DNA of 64,000 nucleotides, taken from positions 43,418 to 107,417 of the forward strand of contig JAMOUQ010000040.1 of the NCBI GenBank assembly GCA_027068085.1, written 5' to 3'. Each line of letters begins with the position of its first letter. Position 1 is the stretch's first letter. This stretch comes from Desulfobacteraceae bacterium. Lineage in GTDB: Bacteria > Desulfobacterota > Desulfobacteria > Desulfobacterales > Desulfosarcinaceae. Position numbers and translations under genes: made by a program. Below the pieces are notes generated by a model. It had not been told where the DNA came from. It saw only the letters and a program-made list of their open reading frames with translations, and did not search any database. This document shows positions 33,336 through 43,210 of the stretch, one piece after another.

Positions 33336-35576
33336 TCAATGCTCATATTCGAAAACCAGCTCACCGTCTTTGAGGTCGATGTGCACCCGGCCGCCCTTTT
33401 CAAGTCTGCCGAACAGAATTTCGTCTGCCAGGACATCCTTGATGTCTTTCTGGATTACCCTGTGAAGCGGCCTGGCCCCATACCTGGGATCGTAGCCCTC
33501 GCTGGCCAGCCATTTACGCGCGGCAGGGCTGTAGGTCAGTTTGACCTTTTTGGCAATCAGTTGGACGTTGAGTTCATTCATGAATTTGTCGACGATCTGT
33601 TCCATCACCACGGGGTCAAGATCATTGAAATTGATGATGGCATCGAGCCGGTTGCGGAATTCCGGGCTGAAATATTTTTCAATCGCTTTCTTGCCCTTTC
33701 CGGCTGCCCCGGCCCTTGGGTCGCCGAAACCGATGGCCTGGGAGCTCATTTCCCTTGTGCCCGCATTGGAGGTCATCATCATGATAACATTACGGAAATC
33801 GGCTTTCTTGCCGTTGTTGTCCGTCAGGGTCGCATGGTCCATAACCTGCAGCAGGATATTGAACAGATCGGGATGCGCTTTTTCTATTTCGTCCAGCAGC
33901 AGGACACAGTGAGGATTTTTCCTGATGCTGTCGGTCAACAATCCTCCCTGGTCGAAGCCGATATAGCCGGGAGGAGCGCCGATCAGGCGGGCGACAGCGT
34001 GTTTCTCCATATATTCGCTCATGTCGAAACGGAGAAACTCTATTCCCAGGTTGATGGCCACCTGGCGCGCGACTTCTGTTTTGCCCACCCCGGTGGGCCC
34101 TGTAAACAGGAAGGCGCCTACCGGCTTCTCGGGATGACCTAGCCCGGCCCTGGCCCGCTTGATGGCGGTCACAAGGGCAAAGATCGCATCATCCTGGCCG
34201 AAAACCACGGACTTCAACCTGGTTTCCAGGTTTTCCAGCTTGGCCTTGTCCGGAGTAGATACGCTCACGGCCGGGACCCTGGCCATCTTGGCCACGATCT
34301 TTTCTATGTCTGAAGGATGGATTTTCTTGCGCCGCCCGCCACCTGTGAGTCTGACAAAGGCGCCGGCCTCATCGATGACATCGATGGCCTTGTCCGGCAG
34401 GTAGCGATCGTTTAGAAACTTGGCCGACAGTTCCCCGGCAGCCTTCAGGGCTCCGTCCGTATAACGGATGCCGTGGTGCTTTTCGTAGCGTTCCCGCAAC
34501 CCCTTCAGTATCTTGATGCTTTCCCGGATGGAAGGTTCCGGAAGCTCTATCTTTTCGAATCTTCGTGAAAGGGCCCGGTCTTTTTCAAAATGATTCTTGT
34601 ATTCCTCGTAAGTGGTGGAACCGATACACCTCAGCTCGCCGGTGGCCAGCACCGGCTTGAGCAGATTAGATGCATCCAGGGACCCGCTGCTGGTGGCACC
34701 GGCGCCTACTATGGTGTGAATCTCATCGATAAACAAGATGGCGTTTTTTTGTTTCTGAAGCTCGGCGATGACACCCTTGAGGCGCTGTTCAAAGTCGCCC
34801 CTGAACTTGGAGCCGGCCACCATCCCACCCAGATCCAGGGCATAGATGCGGACGTTCTGCAAAAGTTCAGGCACATCGCCTTCGTATATCCTCTGCGCCA
34901 GGCCTTCGGCCAGAGCGGTCTTGCCGACACCGGGGTCACCCACGAAGACGGGATTGTTCTTTCTCCTCCGGCACAGGACCTGCATGGTCCTTTCCAGTTC
35001 GTTCCGCCTGCCGATAAGCGGATCGAGTTTGCCCAGGGCGGCCCTGGCAATAAGATCGACGGTATAAGTCTCCAGGGCGCTGGCCTTCTTCTTTTTTTCC
35101 TTCTGAATGGTACGGGTCAGGCCTTCAGGGCTGTTGCGGCCCACGCCGGTCTCCAGCTCGTGGGAAATATAGTTCAGGACATCCAGACGGCTGATTCCTT
35201 CCTTGGCCAGGAAATAAGCTGCGTGGGACTCTTTTTCCAGAAAAATCGATGCCAGGATATCGCTTACCTCGACCTCGCCCTTTTCGGCCGACCTGACGTG
35301 ATTGACAGCGCGCTGAATCACCCGCTGAAAGCCTATCGTCTGCTGGAGAACATACTCGTCACCCTCGGGGATGACATCCACTTTTTCATCGAAAAATGTT
35401 TCAAGGGCAGCCTTGAGATTTTCGACATTGCCGCCGCAGTTCTCGATTATCTCTATACCTACACTGTCGTGCAAAATGGCAAACAGAATATGCTCGATAC
35501 CCACATATTCGTGCCTTCTCTTTTTGGCTTCCCTGACGGCAAAACCCAGTGTCACACTCAATTCCTTGCTTATCAT
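33336..35576 (-). CDS. clpA: ATP-dependent Clp protease ATP-binding subunit ClpA
   Basis: 746-residue Hsp100 unfoldase with an N-terminal repeat domain (1-145), a first AAA+ module with GDPGVGKTAL, a second with GPTGVGKTEV, and a D2-small domain ending YDPRYGARPLHRVIQ. It lacks the long ClpB coiled-coil middle domain. It unfolds substrates for ClpP; an IGF-type loop appears near residue 610 as QAIGFGD. The start at 35576 (MISKELSVT) lies 5 nt after the clpS stop, with GAGAAGG upstream; the longer frame to 35603 lacks a ribosome site and overlaps clpS. ClpP is not in the window. Confidence 0.95.
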   Translation of the reverse strand: MISKELSVTLGFAVREAKKRRHEYVGIEHILFAILHDSVGIEIIENCGGNVENLKAALETFFDEKVDVIPEGDEYVLQQTIGFQRVIQRAVNHVRSAEKGEVEVSDILASIFLEKESHAAYFLAKEGISRLDVLNYISHELETGVGRNSPEGLTRTIQKEKKKKASALETYTVDLIARAALGKLDPLIGRRNELERTMQVLCRRRKNNPVFVGDPGVGKTALAEGLAQRIYEGDVPELLQNVRIYALDLGGMVAGSKFRGDFEQRLKGVIAELQKQKNAILFIDEIHTIVGAGATSSGSLDASNLLKPVLATGELRCIGSTTYEEYKNHFEKDRALSRRFEKIELPEPSIRESIKILKGLRERYEKHHGIRYTDGALKAAGELSAKFLNDRYLPDKAIDVIDEAGAFVRLTGGGRRKKIHPSDIEKIVAKMARVPAVSVSTPDKAKLENLETRLKSVVFGQDDAIFALVTAIKRARAGLGHPEKPVGAFLFTGPTGVGKTEVARQVAINLGIEFLRFDMSEYMEKHAVARLIGAPPGYIGFDQGGLLTDSIRKNPHCVLLLDEIEKAHPDLFNILLQVMDHATLTDNNGKKADFRNVIMMMTSNAGTREMSSQAIGFGDPRAGAAGKGKKAIEKYFSPEFRNRLDAIINFNDLDPVVMEQIVDKFMNELNVQLIAKKVKLTYSPAARKWLASEGYDPRYGARPLHRVIQKDIKDVLADEILFGRLEKGGRVHIDLKDGELVFEYEH

Positions 35577-35581
35577 GCCCC

Positions 35582-35896
35582 TTATGCCTTCTCCATGGTA
35601 CATTTGAGCGGATGGCCGTTCTCACGGGCCATTCGGATTACGGTTGCGACTTTGGTTTCGGCGACCTCGAAAGGATATATTCCGCAGACGCCGAGACCTT
35701 TTTTGTGCACGTTCCACATTATGCTTATGGCTTCCTCCAGAGGCTTGTGGAAAACCAGCATGAGGACATCAACGACGAACTCCATGGTAGTGTAATCGTC
35801 ATTGTGCAGCAGAACTTTATACATGGACGGTTCATCGATTTCGTCCTCAACGTTCGTTTCTGTATCAGATTGAATGTCGGGTTCGAATTCAGTCAT
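35582..35896 (-). CDS. clpS: ATP-dependent Clp protease adaptor ClpS
   Basis: 104-residue adaptor that binds N-terminal Leu, Phe, Trp or Tyr residues and hands substrates to ClpA. The recognition core [21 protein letters not shown] and the downstream [20 protein letters not shown] are conserved; the Asn-Asp-Asp of the binding pocket is present. An acidic N-terminal tail of about 25 residues precedes it. First gene of clpS-clpA-aat. Confidence 0.95.
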   Translation of the reverse strand: MTEFEPDIQSDTETNVEDEIDEPSMYKVLLHNDDYTTMEFVVDVLMLVFHKPLEEAISIMWNVHKKGLGVCGIYPFEVAETKVATVIRMARENGHPLKCTMEKA

Positions 35897-36265
35897 GACC
35901 TTCAGTCAGCGGCCGCCGGGACAGGGCTGATCGTCTCGGAAATTTTCAGCCTGTCCTGAACGCCGGTTGCCATCCGATTTCGAAAGATTACACCATTGTT
36001 CTGCAACGTCCCGGCTGACTTGTCTATACCCGAATCGGGAGTTTCAAATTTCGACCATATAAAAAGATGACCATTTTTTCCGGACAACATGCGCGCCGGC
36101 AGTAAGGTAACGGGCACAAACTCTGAAACATGTGACTATTGCATTGAAAAAATAACCTTCAAACAATAAACCTGAATCTGAAACAGTCAACTCAGGATAT
36201 AATATAATCATCATCCATCCTGGTTGTAAAGTCAGACCTGCCGGAACTTTCAGGCCCCTGTCAAA
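35897..36265. other. Intergenic region upstream of clpS
   Basis: 369 nt between the phosphoesterase stop and clpS. A minus-strand TTGACT (36185-36190) with TATTGT (36163-36168) at 16-nt spacing is a weak promoter candidate about 270 nt from clpS. The region 36040-36230 is AT-rich. A 71-codon minus-strand frame at 35902-36117 has no family features and I do not call it. Confidence 0.35.
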
Positions 36266-36745
36266 TCAGAAATGAAAATTGATGATTCTTGGTTCCAGTC
36301 CTTTGTCGGACATCAGCACGAGGGCTATGCTGGGGTCTTGGCCATGGCGCGGGTGAGATGCGGAACCGGGGTTTATATACCATATATTATCAATAAGTTC
36401 TATAGAGGGGCTATGGGTATGACCGAAAACCACTGCGGTGACCCCTGCGGCCGGTGGATCCAGGTCGATCCTGTCCCGGTCGTGAATCAAATAAAAGAAC
36501 CGTCTGTTGATGTCTGTCATGGTGGCAACCGGAAGCCGCTCTGCCCACGCGCCGTAATCCATATTGCCCCTGACGGCTTCCACCGGAGCAACGGCCCGAA
36601 GGGCCTCCAGGATATCCTGCCCGCCTACGTCACCGGCATGCAAAATTATATCCACGCCCCGGAGGGCCTCCACCGCCCTGTCGCTCAGGGTGCCGTGGGT
36701 GTCTGAAATCAGGCCGATCCTGGTTGCATTACAAGTCATATCCAT
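36266..36745 (-). CDS. YfcE/MJ0936-type metallophosphoesterase
   Basis: 159-residue calcineurin-like phosphodiesterase with the dinuclear metal ligands in order: GLISDTHG, LHAGDVGG, VRGNMDYG, LIHDRD and VFGHTHSP. Relatives cleave phosphodiesters in vitro; the physiological substrate is unknown. The start at 36745 (MDMTCN) has GGGA about 7 nt upstream; the longer frame to 36772 has none. It lies 42 nt after secA on the same strand and is probably its operon partner. Confidence 0.88.
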   Translation of the reverse strand: MDMTCNATRIGLISDTHGTLSDRAVEALRGVDIILHAGDVGGQDILEALRAVAPVEAVRGNMDYGAWAERLPVATMTDINRRFFYLIHDRDRIDLDPPAAGVTAVVFGHTHSPSIELIDNIWYINPGSASHPRHGQDPSIALVLMSDKGLEPRIINFHF

Positions 36746-36787
36746 GTCTTTCCCAACTGCCGGGCCGCACAACCGGGGCGGCTGTTA

Positions 36788-39316
36788 TCAGCGCCCGCAA
36801 CACTTCTTGTATTTTTTGCCGCTGCCACAGGGGCAGGGGTCGTTGCGGCCGACTTTCTTGTTCGCCCGCCGGACAGGCTGCTTTTTCCGGGGCTGGTCTT
36901 CTCCGCCTGAATATACCAGCTGCTGCTCGGGCGGCTTTTCGAATTCAGCCACTTCCTCCGGTTCGGCGATCTGAATTCTGAACAGAATCTGGATCGTCTC
37001 CTGCTTGATCCTGTCAACCAGATCCTGGAACATCTCGAAACCCTCTTTTTTGTACACCAGAAGGGGATTCTGCTGGGCATAACCCCGCAGCCCGATCCCT
37101 TCTTTGAGGTGGTCCATGCGCAGCAGGTGATCTTTCCAAAGGCTGTCGACCGTCTGGAGCATGATGAAACGCTCCAGGCGCCGCATGTGATCGCTGCCTA
37201 TGCTCATTTCCTTGGCAGCGTATGCTTCAAGAGCCTGATCGCATATTTCCTCGGCCAGTCCCCGGCGGTCCAGACCGTCGAGAGTCTCTTCGTCAAAGGG
37301 CCGCAGCCTGAAATTGAAGCTCTCGAAGACGGTGTCCGAAATGCCTTGCATATCCCACTGGTCAGGAGGAAGATGCTCGTCCGCATAGGCTGAAGCTATA
37401 TCTTCGGACCTGTCTCTGATGATGTCCCTGATCACTTCTGACACGTCTTCTTCGACCAGCAACCGGCGCCGCTGTTTGTAGATGACTTCCCGCTGCTGGT
37501 TCATTACATCGTCGTATTCCAGAAGATGCTTGCGGATTTCGAAGTTCTGGGCTTCCACCCTCGTCTGGGCGTTCTCGATTGCCCGGCTGATGAGACCGTG
37601 TTCAATGGGCTCACCTTCCTGCATGCCGAACTTCTCCATGATGTTCTGAATCCGCTCGCCACCGAAGATACGCAACAGATCGTCTTCCAGGGACAGGTAA
37701 AACCGCGACGAACCGGGATCTCCCTGCCGGCCGGAACGGCCCCGCAGCTGGTTGTCGATCCTGCGGCTCTCGTGTCTCTCGGTGCCGAGAATGTGCAGCC
37801 CGCCAAGCTCCTTGACCCCGGGTCCCAGCTTGATGTCGGTCCCCCGGCCGGCCATGTTGGTCGAAATTGTGACCGCCCCCTTCTGTCCGGCCTGGGCGAT
37901 GATCTCCGCCTCCTTCTCGTGGTTCTTGGCATTGAGCACGGCGTGAGGAATGCCTCTTTTCTTCAGCTTCCTGCTCAAAGCCTCGGATACGTCGATCGAT
38001 ATGGTGCCCACCAGCACGGGTTGCCCCTTGGCATGCAGTTGCTGAATTTCCTCCAGCACGGCTTCGTATTTCTCGCGCCTGGTCTTGTAGATCACATCCG
38101 GATGATCGATCCTGATCATCGGCTTGTGGGTGGGCACGACATTTACATCCAGATCATAGATCTTTTTGAACTCGGCTGCTTCGGTATCGGCCGTGCCGGT
38201 CATGCCGGCAAGTTTATCGTACATCCTGAAATAGTTCTGAAAAGTAATGGTCGCCAGGGTCTGGTTCTCGTTTTCTATCTTGACATTTTCCTTGGCCTCC
38301 AGAGCCTGGTGAAGACCCTCGCTGTATCGCCGCCCCGGCATGAGGCGGCCGGTAAACTCGTCCACGATGATGACCTGGCCGTCTTTGACGATATAATCCA
38401 CATCGCGCTTGAAAAGGGTATGGGCCTTCAGGGCCTGATTGACATGGTGAAGCAGCTCGATATTGCGGGGGTCGTACAGGTTGTCCACCTGAAGCATCTT
38501 CTCGGCGGCAGCCACACCTTCCTCGGTCAGGGTGGCGCTCCGGGCCTTTTCATCCACCGTGTAGTGTTTATCGGGTTCGAGCCTGGGGATTATCTTGTTG
38601 ACCTGGTAATAGAGGTGGGTCGACTTTTCGGCCGGTCCGGAGATGATCAGGGGTGTTCTGGCCTCATCGATCAGGATACTGTCCACCTCGTCCACGATGG
38701 CATAATGCAACTGCCGCTGAACCAGGGTGTCGGCGTCGAACTTCATGTTGTCCCGCAGGTAATCAAAACCGAATTCGTTGTTGGTTCCATAAGTTATATC
38801 GGCATTGTAAGCTTCCTTGCGTTCATGGTCGTCCATTCCGTGAACGATGGTGCCCACCGTCATGCCCAGAAACCGGTATGCCTTGCCCATCCATTCAGTA
38901 TCGCGTTTTGCCAGATAGTCATTGACCGTAACGATATGAACACCCTTTCCGGACAGGGCGTTCAGATATGCCGGCAGGGTCGCCACCAGGGTTTTACCTT
39001 CACCGGTCTTCATTTCGGCAATCCGGCCCATATGCAGGAATATGCCGCCAATCAACTGGACATCGAAATGGCGCATGTCAAGAACCCGCAAAGCGGCTTC
39101 GCGCATGGTTGCAAAAGCCTCCGGCAGCAACTCATCCACAGGCTGCCCCCGGTCCAGGCGCTCTTTGAACTTTACGGTCTGGTTGCGCAGCTGCCCGTCG
39201 TCAAGTTTTCTGATCTGTGGCTCCAGGGTATTGATCTGGTCCACGATCGGCTGCAAGCGCTTTAATTCACGCTCATTCTTGCTGCCAAAAATGCGTGTGA
39301 GAAAATCGAAAATCAT
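36788..39316 (-). CDS. secA: Preprotein translocase subunit SecA
   Basis: 842-residue ATPase that drives Sec-dependent export. The start at 39316 ([16 protein letters not shown]) has GGAGG 11 nt upstream; the frame extends 34 codons further without similarity. Visible are NBD1 [40 protein letters not shown], the preprotein cross-linking domain, NBD2 [13 protein letters not shown] and [24 protein letters not shown], and a C-terminal Cys motif [16 protein letters not shown] that binds zinc and SecB or ribosome. Essential housekeeping gene. Confidence 0.98.
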   Translation of the reverse strand: MIFDFLTRIFGSKNERELKRLQPIVDQINTLEPQIRKLDDGQLRNQTVKFKERLDRGQPVDELLPEAFATMREAALRVLDMRHFDVQLIGGIFLHMGRIAEMKTGEGKTLVATLPAYLNALSGKGVHIVTVNDYLAKRDTEWMGKAYRFLGMTVGTIVHGMDDHERKEAYNADITYGTNNEFGFDYLRDNMKFDADTLVQRQLHYAIVDEVDSILIDEARTPLIISGPAEKSTHLYYQVNKIIPRLEPDKHYTVDEKARSATLTEEGVAAAEKMLQVDNLYDPRNIELLHHVNQALKAHTLFKRDVDYIVKDGQVIIVDEFTGRLMPGRRYSEGLHQALEAKENVKIENENQTLATITFQNYFRMYDKLAGMTGTADTEAAEFKKIYDLDVNVVPTHKPMIRIDHPDVIYKTRREKYEAVLEEIQQLHAKGQPVLVGTISIDVSEALSRKLKKRGIPHAVLNAKNHEKEAEIIAQAGQKGAVTISTNMAGRGTDIKLGPGVKELGGLHILGTERHESRRIDNQLRGRSGRQGDPGSSRFYLSLEDDLLRIFGGERIQNIMEKFGMQEGEPIEHGLISRAIENAQTRVEAQNFEIRKHLLEYDDVMNQQREVIYKQRRRLLVEEDVSEVIRDIIRDRSEDIASAYADEHLPPDQWDMQGISDTVFESFNFRLRPFDEETLDGLDRRGLAEEICDQALEAYAAKEMSIGSDHMRRLERFIMLQTVDSLWKDHLLRMDHLKEGIGLRGYAQQNPLLVYKKEGFEMFQDLVDRIKQETIQILFRIQIAEPEEVAEFEKPPEQQLVYSGGEDQPRKKQPVRRANKKVGRNDPCPCGSGKKYKKCCGR

Positions 39317-39575
39317 TGCTGGTTTTGCCTCCGGATTGTAAGCCTTTCCTTCAATAACGGCTCTTTTCAAGATGCCGGCAGCCCCGGAAAACTTCGGTGC
39401 TCGGGCATCGACAGTCACGGGCTGCCCTCATTGGCAAACTGCCCTCGAAGGGGAAGCAGTGCGCATTGGTCCCGCAGTTACCCTGCCGGGCTGAATCCTG
39501 ATGACGCCGGGCGTACCCCAGGCCCCCAGCCCCTGGGTCGCAGTATACCGGGGCTGTTTGTCAGGTCATCCGGGT
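39317..39575. other. Intergenic region upstream of secA
   Basis: 259 nt between the M23 peptidase stop and secA. GC-rich, with several short self-complementary stretches, for example CCCAGG (39517-39522) with CCTGGG (39532-39537). No T-run follows and no clear secA promoter is seen. Confidence 0.3.
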
Positions 39576-40505
39576 TCACTGGAGAATATATCTTGACGGG
39601 TCGACGGGTATGCCGTTCAGGTGAACTTCATAGTGCAATCGCGATACCTTGCCCTGGCCGCTTGCCCCCATGGTGCCGATCTGTTCACCGCGCCTTACCT
39701 GCTCTCCGGCCTGCTTAAAAACTTCACCAAGGTGGGTATATTCGGTCACATAACCGAAACCATGATCGATGACGACGGTTTTGCCCGCCGCCGGCCTGGA
39801 ACCGACAAAGGTTATCCGTCCATCGGCGGTAGCCACCACGGGGGTCCCCTGCTCGTTCACGATATCCAGGCCCCGGTGAAATTCTTCCCTTCCGGTCAGG
39901 TCGGACATGCTGCGCTTGAAACAGGCGGTAATCATCCCCCCGGCGGGCTGTATGCTGGGTGTGGCTGCCAAAAGGTTGGGATGCCGGTCAAGCCGCAGCG
40001 TCCCCTCCGGGGACAGGCTTTTCTCATAAGATCCCCCGGCCGAAGCCCTCGGCGCGGCCGGGTCTTCGGCCGCCTGCTTGCCGATCTCGCTTTCAACATC
40101 CCCGCGGCCTTCGTATCCTTCTGTGGCCGAACCACCGATACCGAAAACATTTTCCTGGGCATGGTTCGGCTCCAAGTTGGCAATCAGCCGGATATTTTCT
40201 TCAACATTACCAAGCTCGGCAAGACTCTGCGACAGGCTGTTCAACTGCTTGCTGAAGGCATTCAGATGCTTTTGCTGCTCTCTTATCAGACTCTGTTTTT
40301 CAGCCAGGGCTTTTTGCAGGGCTCCCCGCCTGGCAAGCTGCTGCTTCTTGACCCCATAGTCCCTAAAAATCGCCGCACCGCCTGCCAGCAACAACACAAC
40401 CAGACAGACGCCGATGGCGATAGTAAGACGCGATGTGGCCAGCTGTCTAACCTGGGTACCGCTGCCGTCAAGAATTATAATTGCCAGCTTCTTCTTCATA
40501 AACAT
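39576..40505 (-). CDS. Membrane-anchored M23 (LytM) metallopeptidase
   Basis: 309-residue inner-membrane protein facing the periplasm. One transmembrane helix (about 29-47, IAIGVCLVVLLLAGGAAIF) is followed by a coiled coil (about 50-105), a low-complexity linker and a C-terminal LytM domain. Zinc ligands are present: His and Asp in FHRGLDI and the HxH of LHYEVHL, with TEYTHLGEVF carrying the other active-site His, so it should be an active peptidoglycan endopeptidase rather than an EnvC-like activator. It has its own promoter (40632-40660). The start could also be the ATG at 40499; neither has a clear ribosome site. Confidence 0.9.
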   Translation of the reverse strand: MFMKKKLAIIILDGSGTQVRQLATSRLTIAIGVCLVVLLLAGGAAIFRDYGVKKQQLARRGALQKALAEKQSLIREQQKHLNAFSKQLNSLSQSLAELGNVEENIRLIANLEPNHAQENVFGIGGSATEGYEGRGDVESEIGKQAAEDPAAPRASAGGSYEKSLSPEGTLRLDRHPNLLAATPSIQPAGGMITACFKRSMSDLTGREEFHRGLDIVNEQGTPVVATADGRITFVGSRPAAGKTVVIDHGFGYVTEYTHLGEVFKQAGEQVRRGEQIGTMGASGQGKVSRLHYEVHLNGIPVDPSRYILQ

Positions 40506-40631
40506 GTATGTGCGCTAAAACAGTTGCCGGAGCTTGTTGACGCGTCTGATTCCGCCGGCCGCCGCTGCAGCCGGAGCCGCTGCTTCAGAACCGCAAACCG
40601 TAAATCGGCCAATGCCGGTGCAAACGAAAGT

Positions 40632-40660
40632 ATTTAATAACTTTCACACCTGTTTGTCAA
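40632..40660 (-). promoter_or_regulatory. Promoter of the M23 peptidase gene
   Basis: Minus-strand TTGACA (40655-40660) and TTAAAT (40632-40637), 17-nt spacer, about 125 nt before the start codon. Confidence 0.5.
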
Positions 40661-40892
40661 GCCCGGCCACCGCTTCTTTCTTTTTGAAATTGCTCGGAAA
40701 TCGGCCTGGGCAAAAAGGCAGCCCCATTGTCCGCCAAGACCGCCATTTTTAATATTATCTGTTTTTTCAGTTAATTGAATGCCGGCCAGGTCATAGCCGG
40801 GCCGTTTTTTCTGCCAGATGGCGCCGGCAGCTCCGCTGCTGTACTGATTTCATTATAATATCGGAATTGCAGCTCAGATCTTGAGCAAACGC

Positions 40893-40934
40893 AAAGGGCC
40901 TTGTCCGGGCCGTCAATCTCCCCGGGCAAGGCCC
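40893..40934 (-). terminator. Rho-independent terminator of folD
   Basis: GGGCCTTGTCCGGG (40896-40909) pairs with CCCGGGCAAGGCCC (40921-40934) over 14 bp with one G-T wobble. On the minus strand it is followed by TTTGCGTTTGC. It lies 46 nt after the folD stop. Confidence 0.65.
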
Positions 40935-40980
40935 CTCTAAATTCTTACCGCCTGCAAAGCACGCGGTCCGCCAAAAACGA

Positions 40981-41889
40981 TCAGTCTATTCCGAGCTTGA
41001 ATTTCAGCGACTTGAGGGTGTTTTTCATCAGCATGGTAATGGTCATGGGGCCGACTCCGCCGGGAACCGGAGTAATGTAACCGGCAATTTCCTTGGCGGC
41101 CTCGAAATCAACGTCTCCCCGGAGGATGGCAACCTTTTTACCGGTCTTTTCACTGATCTTCTCACCTACCCGGTTGACACCGACATCGATGACGCAGGAG
41201 CCGGGCTTGATCCACTCCGGCTTGACCAGGCCGGGAACGCCGGCTGCCACGATCAAGATATCGGCCCGTTTGCAATGGTAGGCTATATCGCGGGTGCGGG
41301 TGTGCACCACCGTCACGGTGGAATTGGCGCCGGGTCCTTTTTGGAGCATCATGTTGGCGATGGGCTTGCCCACGATGTTGGACCGGCCAACCACCACGAC
41401 TTCGGCTCCGCTGGTCTCCACACCGCTTCTGACGATCATCTCCTGGATGCCGGCCGGGGTACAGGGCGGAAACTTGACTTCATCACCGCCGATCATCAGG
41501 CGCCCCACGTTGACCGGGTGAAATCCGTCCACGTCCTTGTCGGGATCTATGGCGTTGATAACCTTCTTTTCGTCAATATGCTTGGGCAGGGGCAACTGCA
41601 CCAGAATGCCGTGGATGGAATCGTCCTTGTTGTATTTATCGATCAGGGCAAGCAGCTGATCTTCACTGATATCTTCAGGCTGATTGTCCTGAATCTCCTT
41701 GAATCCCACCCTGTGGGCGGTTTTGATTTTCAAAGTAACGTAAGAAACCGAAGCAGGGTTTTCCCCCACCAGGATCGTGACCAGCCCCGGTACAACCCCG
41801 TGCTTTTCTTTGATTTGGGCAACCTCGGCCGTAATCTCTTCCAAGATTTGCTCCCGGATCTCCGTGCCCTTGATCAGCTTAGCGGTCAT
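40981..41889 (-). CDS. folD: Methylenetetrahydrofolate dehydrogenase/cyclohydrolase
   Basis: 302-residue bifunctional enzyme of one-carbon metabolism that interconverts 5,10-methylene- and 10-formyl-tetrahydrofolate with NADP. It has the catalytic YVTLKIKTAHRVGF (Tyr/Lys), QLPLPKHID, the NADP site VVVGRSNIVGKP and the end TPVPGGVGPMTITMLMKNT. The ATG at 41889 is set by AAGGAG 7 nt upstream; the GTG at 41895 is too close to that site. A promoter with an overlapping 16-bp palindrome lies upstream. Confidence 0.96.
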   Translation of the reverse strand: MTAKLIKGTEIREQILEEITAEVAQIKEKHGVVPGLVTILVGENPASVSYVTLKIKTAHRVGFKEIQDNQPEDISEDQLLALIDKYNKDDSIHGILVQLPLPKHIDEKKVINAIDPDKDVDGFHPVNVGRLMIGGDEVKFPPCTPAGIQEMIVRSGVETSGAEVVVVGRSNIVGKPIANMMLQKGPGANSTVTVVHTRTRDIAYHCKRADILIVAAGVPGLVKPEWIKPGSCVIDVGVNRVGEKISEKTGKKVAILRGDVDFEAAKEIAGYITPVPGGVGPMTITMLMKNTLKSLKFKLGID

Positions 41890-42038
41890 CGTCACTCTCC
41901 TTTCCCGATATTGGAATTAAAAGAATTTAACCGGCGTTCAACCGACTTCGCCGTTTCAAACCTCTGCAAGCATCCATATATTGTTTGCCTGGTTGGTGGT
42001 TATGAGGAGGAATTGGTCCATGGCTAGAGATTGAGGAT

Positions 42039-42079
42039 TTGTTATTTCAATTAGCGTCCCTTGTCAAGCATATGCTTGA
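42039..42079 (-). promoter_or_regulatory. folD promoter with overlapping palindromic operator
   Basis: Minus-strand TTGACA (42062-42067) and TAACAA (42039-42044), 17-nt spacer. The perfect palindrome TCAAGCATATGCTTGA (42064-42079) overlaps the -35 box, a position suited to a repressor or to an activator contacting RNA polymerase. Confidence 0.55.
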
Positions 42080-42109
42080 AATTGTCAATCAAGTAAAAAA
42101 GTTAGGCAT

Positions 42110-43144
42110 TCAAACCGGGAAAGGCACGCTTTCCAGTCCGGCCGACTGTTCCAGGCCCAGCATGATGTTCATGTTCTGAACAGCCTGGCCGGCGGCACCC
42201 TTTACCAGGTTGTCGATGGCCGACATCAATATCAGCTTGCCGTTGGGACCGTCTGCCACCACCCCGATATCACAATAGTTTGTCCCGCGGACATCCAGGG
42301 TATCCGGCGGCCTGCTGCCGCATATGCGCACGAACCCGTCATCGCCGTACGCCTCACGGAGGCATTCGGTCACCTGCAGCGCATCCACCGGGGCCGTGAG
42401 GTCGGCATAGATAGTGCTTTCCATGCCCCTGGTCATGGGCGTCAGATGTGGCACGAAGGTAAGCTTCACCTCGCATCCGGCCTCACGGCGCAAGACCTCG
42501 GTAATTTCAGGCTGGTGGCGGTGAGCAGCCACCTTGTAGGCTTTGAAAGACTCGTTTACGCGGCAATAATGGGTGGCCGGGGTTGCCGTTGCACCGGCAC
42601 CGCTGACGCCCGACTTGCTGTCGGCCACCAGGGTGCGCGGGTCGATCCAACCTTTCCTGAGCACCGGGATCAGGGGCAGGAGGATACTTGTGGGATAGCA
42701 GCCCGGATTGCCCACCAGGCGGGCCTTGCTGATCCGGTCGGCATAAATCTCACTCAAACCGTAGACAGCCTCTTCAAGCAGCCCGGGACAGGCATGCTGC
42801 TGGTAGGCCCCGACGTAAGTTTCCACATCCCGGAAACGAAAGTCGGCCGAAAGGTCGATCACCTTGAGGCCCTTTTCCAGCAGCTCCGGCACGAACTGCA
42901 TCGGCAGCTTGTGGGGCAGGGCGGTGAAAACAACATCCGCCTTCCGGGCCAGAACCCCGGGATCGTAAGCCTGACACTTGAGATCCACCACGTTTTTCAT
43001 CGACGGATAGATGGCGGCGAAATCTGCCCCCACATGCCGGCGCGAAGTCAGGCAGACAAGCCGCACCCCCGGATGTCCGGCCAGGATGCGCACCAGTTCC
43101 GCTCCGGCATATCCCGTAGCCCCTACAACTGCAACCTTTGGCAT
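42110..43144 (-). CDS. argC: N-acetyl-gamma-glutamyl-phosphate reductase
   Basis: 344-residue NADPH-dependent enzyme of arginine biosynthesis. It has the fold VVGATGYAGAELVRIL, active-site Cys in GNPGCYPTS, DSKSGVSGAGATATPATHYC, HRHQPEI and VPHLTPMTRGMEST. The start at 43144 (MPKVAVV) agrees with family length; the frame runs 16 codons further upstream. It follows livF by 66 nt on the same strand and could be read from the liv operon. Other arg genes are not in the window. Confidence 0.95.
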   Translation of the reverse strand: MPKVAVVGATGYAGAELVRILAGHPGVRLVCLTSRRHVGADFAAIYPSMKNVVDLKCQAYDPGVLARKADVVFTALPHKLPMQFVPELLEKGLKVIDLSADFRFRDVETYVGAYQQHACPGLLEEAVYGLSEIYADRISKARLVGNPGCYPTSILLPLIPVLRKGWIDPRTLVADSKSGVSGAGATATPATHYCRVNESFKAYKVAAHRHQPEITEVLRREAGCEVKLTFVPHLTPMTRGMESTIYADLTAPVDALQVTECLREAYGDDGFVRICGSRPPDTLDVRGTNYCDIGVVADGPNGKLILMSAIDNLVKGAAGQAVQNMNIMLGLEQSAGLESVPFPV

Positions 43145-43210
43145 TTCTTCTTTGCCGCCTGCCGTCACTTGTCGGTCACCTCCCGGTTTCATCCCGGAAA
43201 CCGTAAGAGC

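Larger units (their letters stand above)
40506..40980. other. Intergenic region between folD and the M23 peptidase gene
   Basis: 475 nt without a gene. It holds the folD terminator (40896-40934) and the M23 promoter (40632-40660). Between them, 40740-40870 is AT-rich with T-tracts; nothing recognisable was found there. Confidence 0.4.

Noticed and set aside
35902..36117. 71-codon minus-strand frame upstream of clpS
   Set aside because: No ribosome site or family feature; lies in AT-rich regulatory DNA.
37526..39265. 579-codon plus-strand frame antisense to secA
   Set aside because: Long antisense frames are expected in GC-rich genes; secA is certain and the translation has no family motifs.
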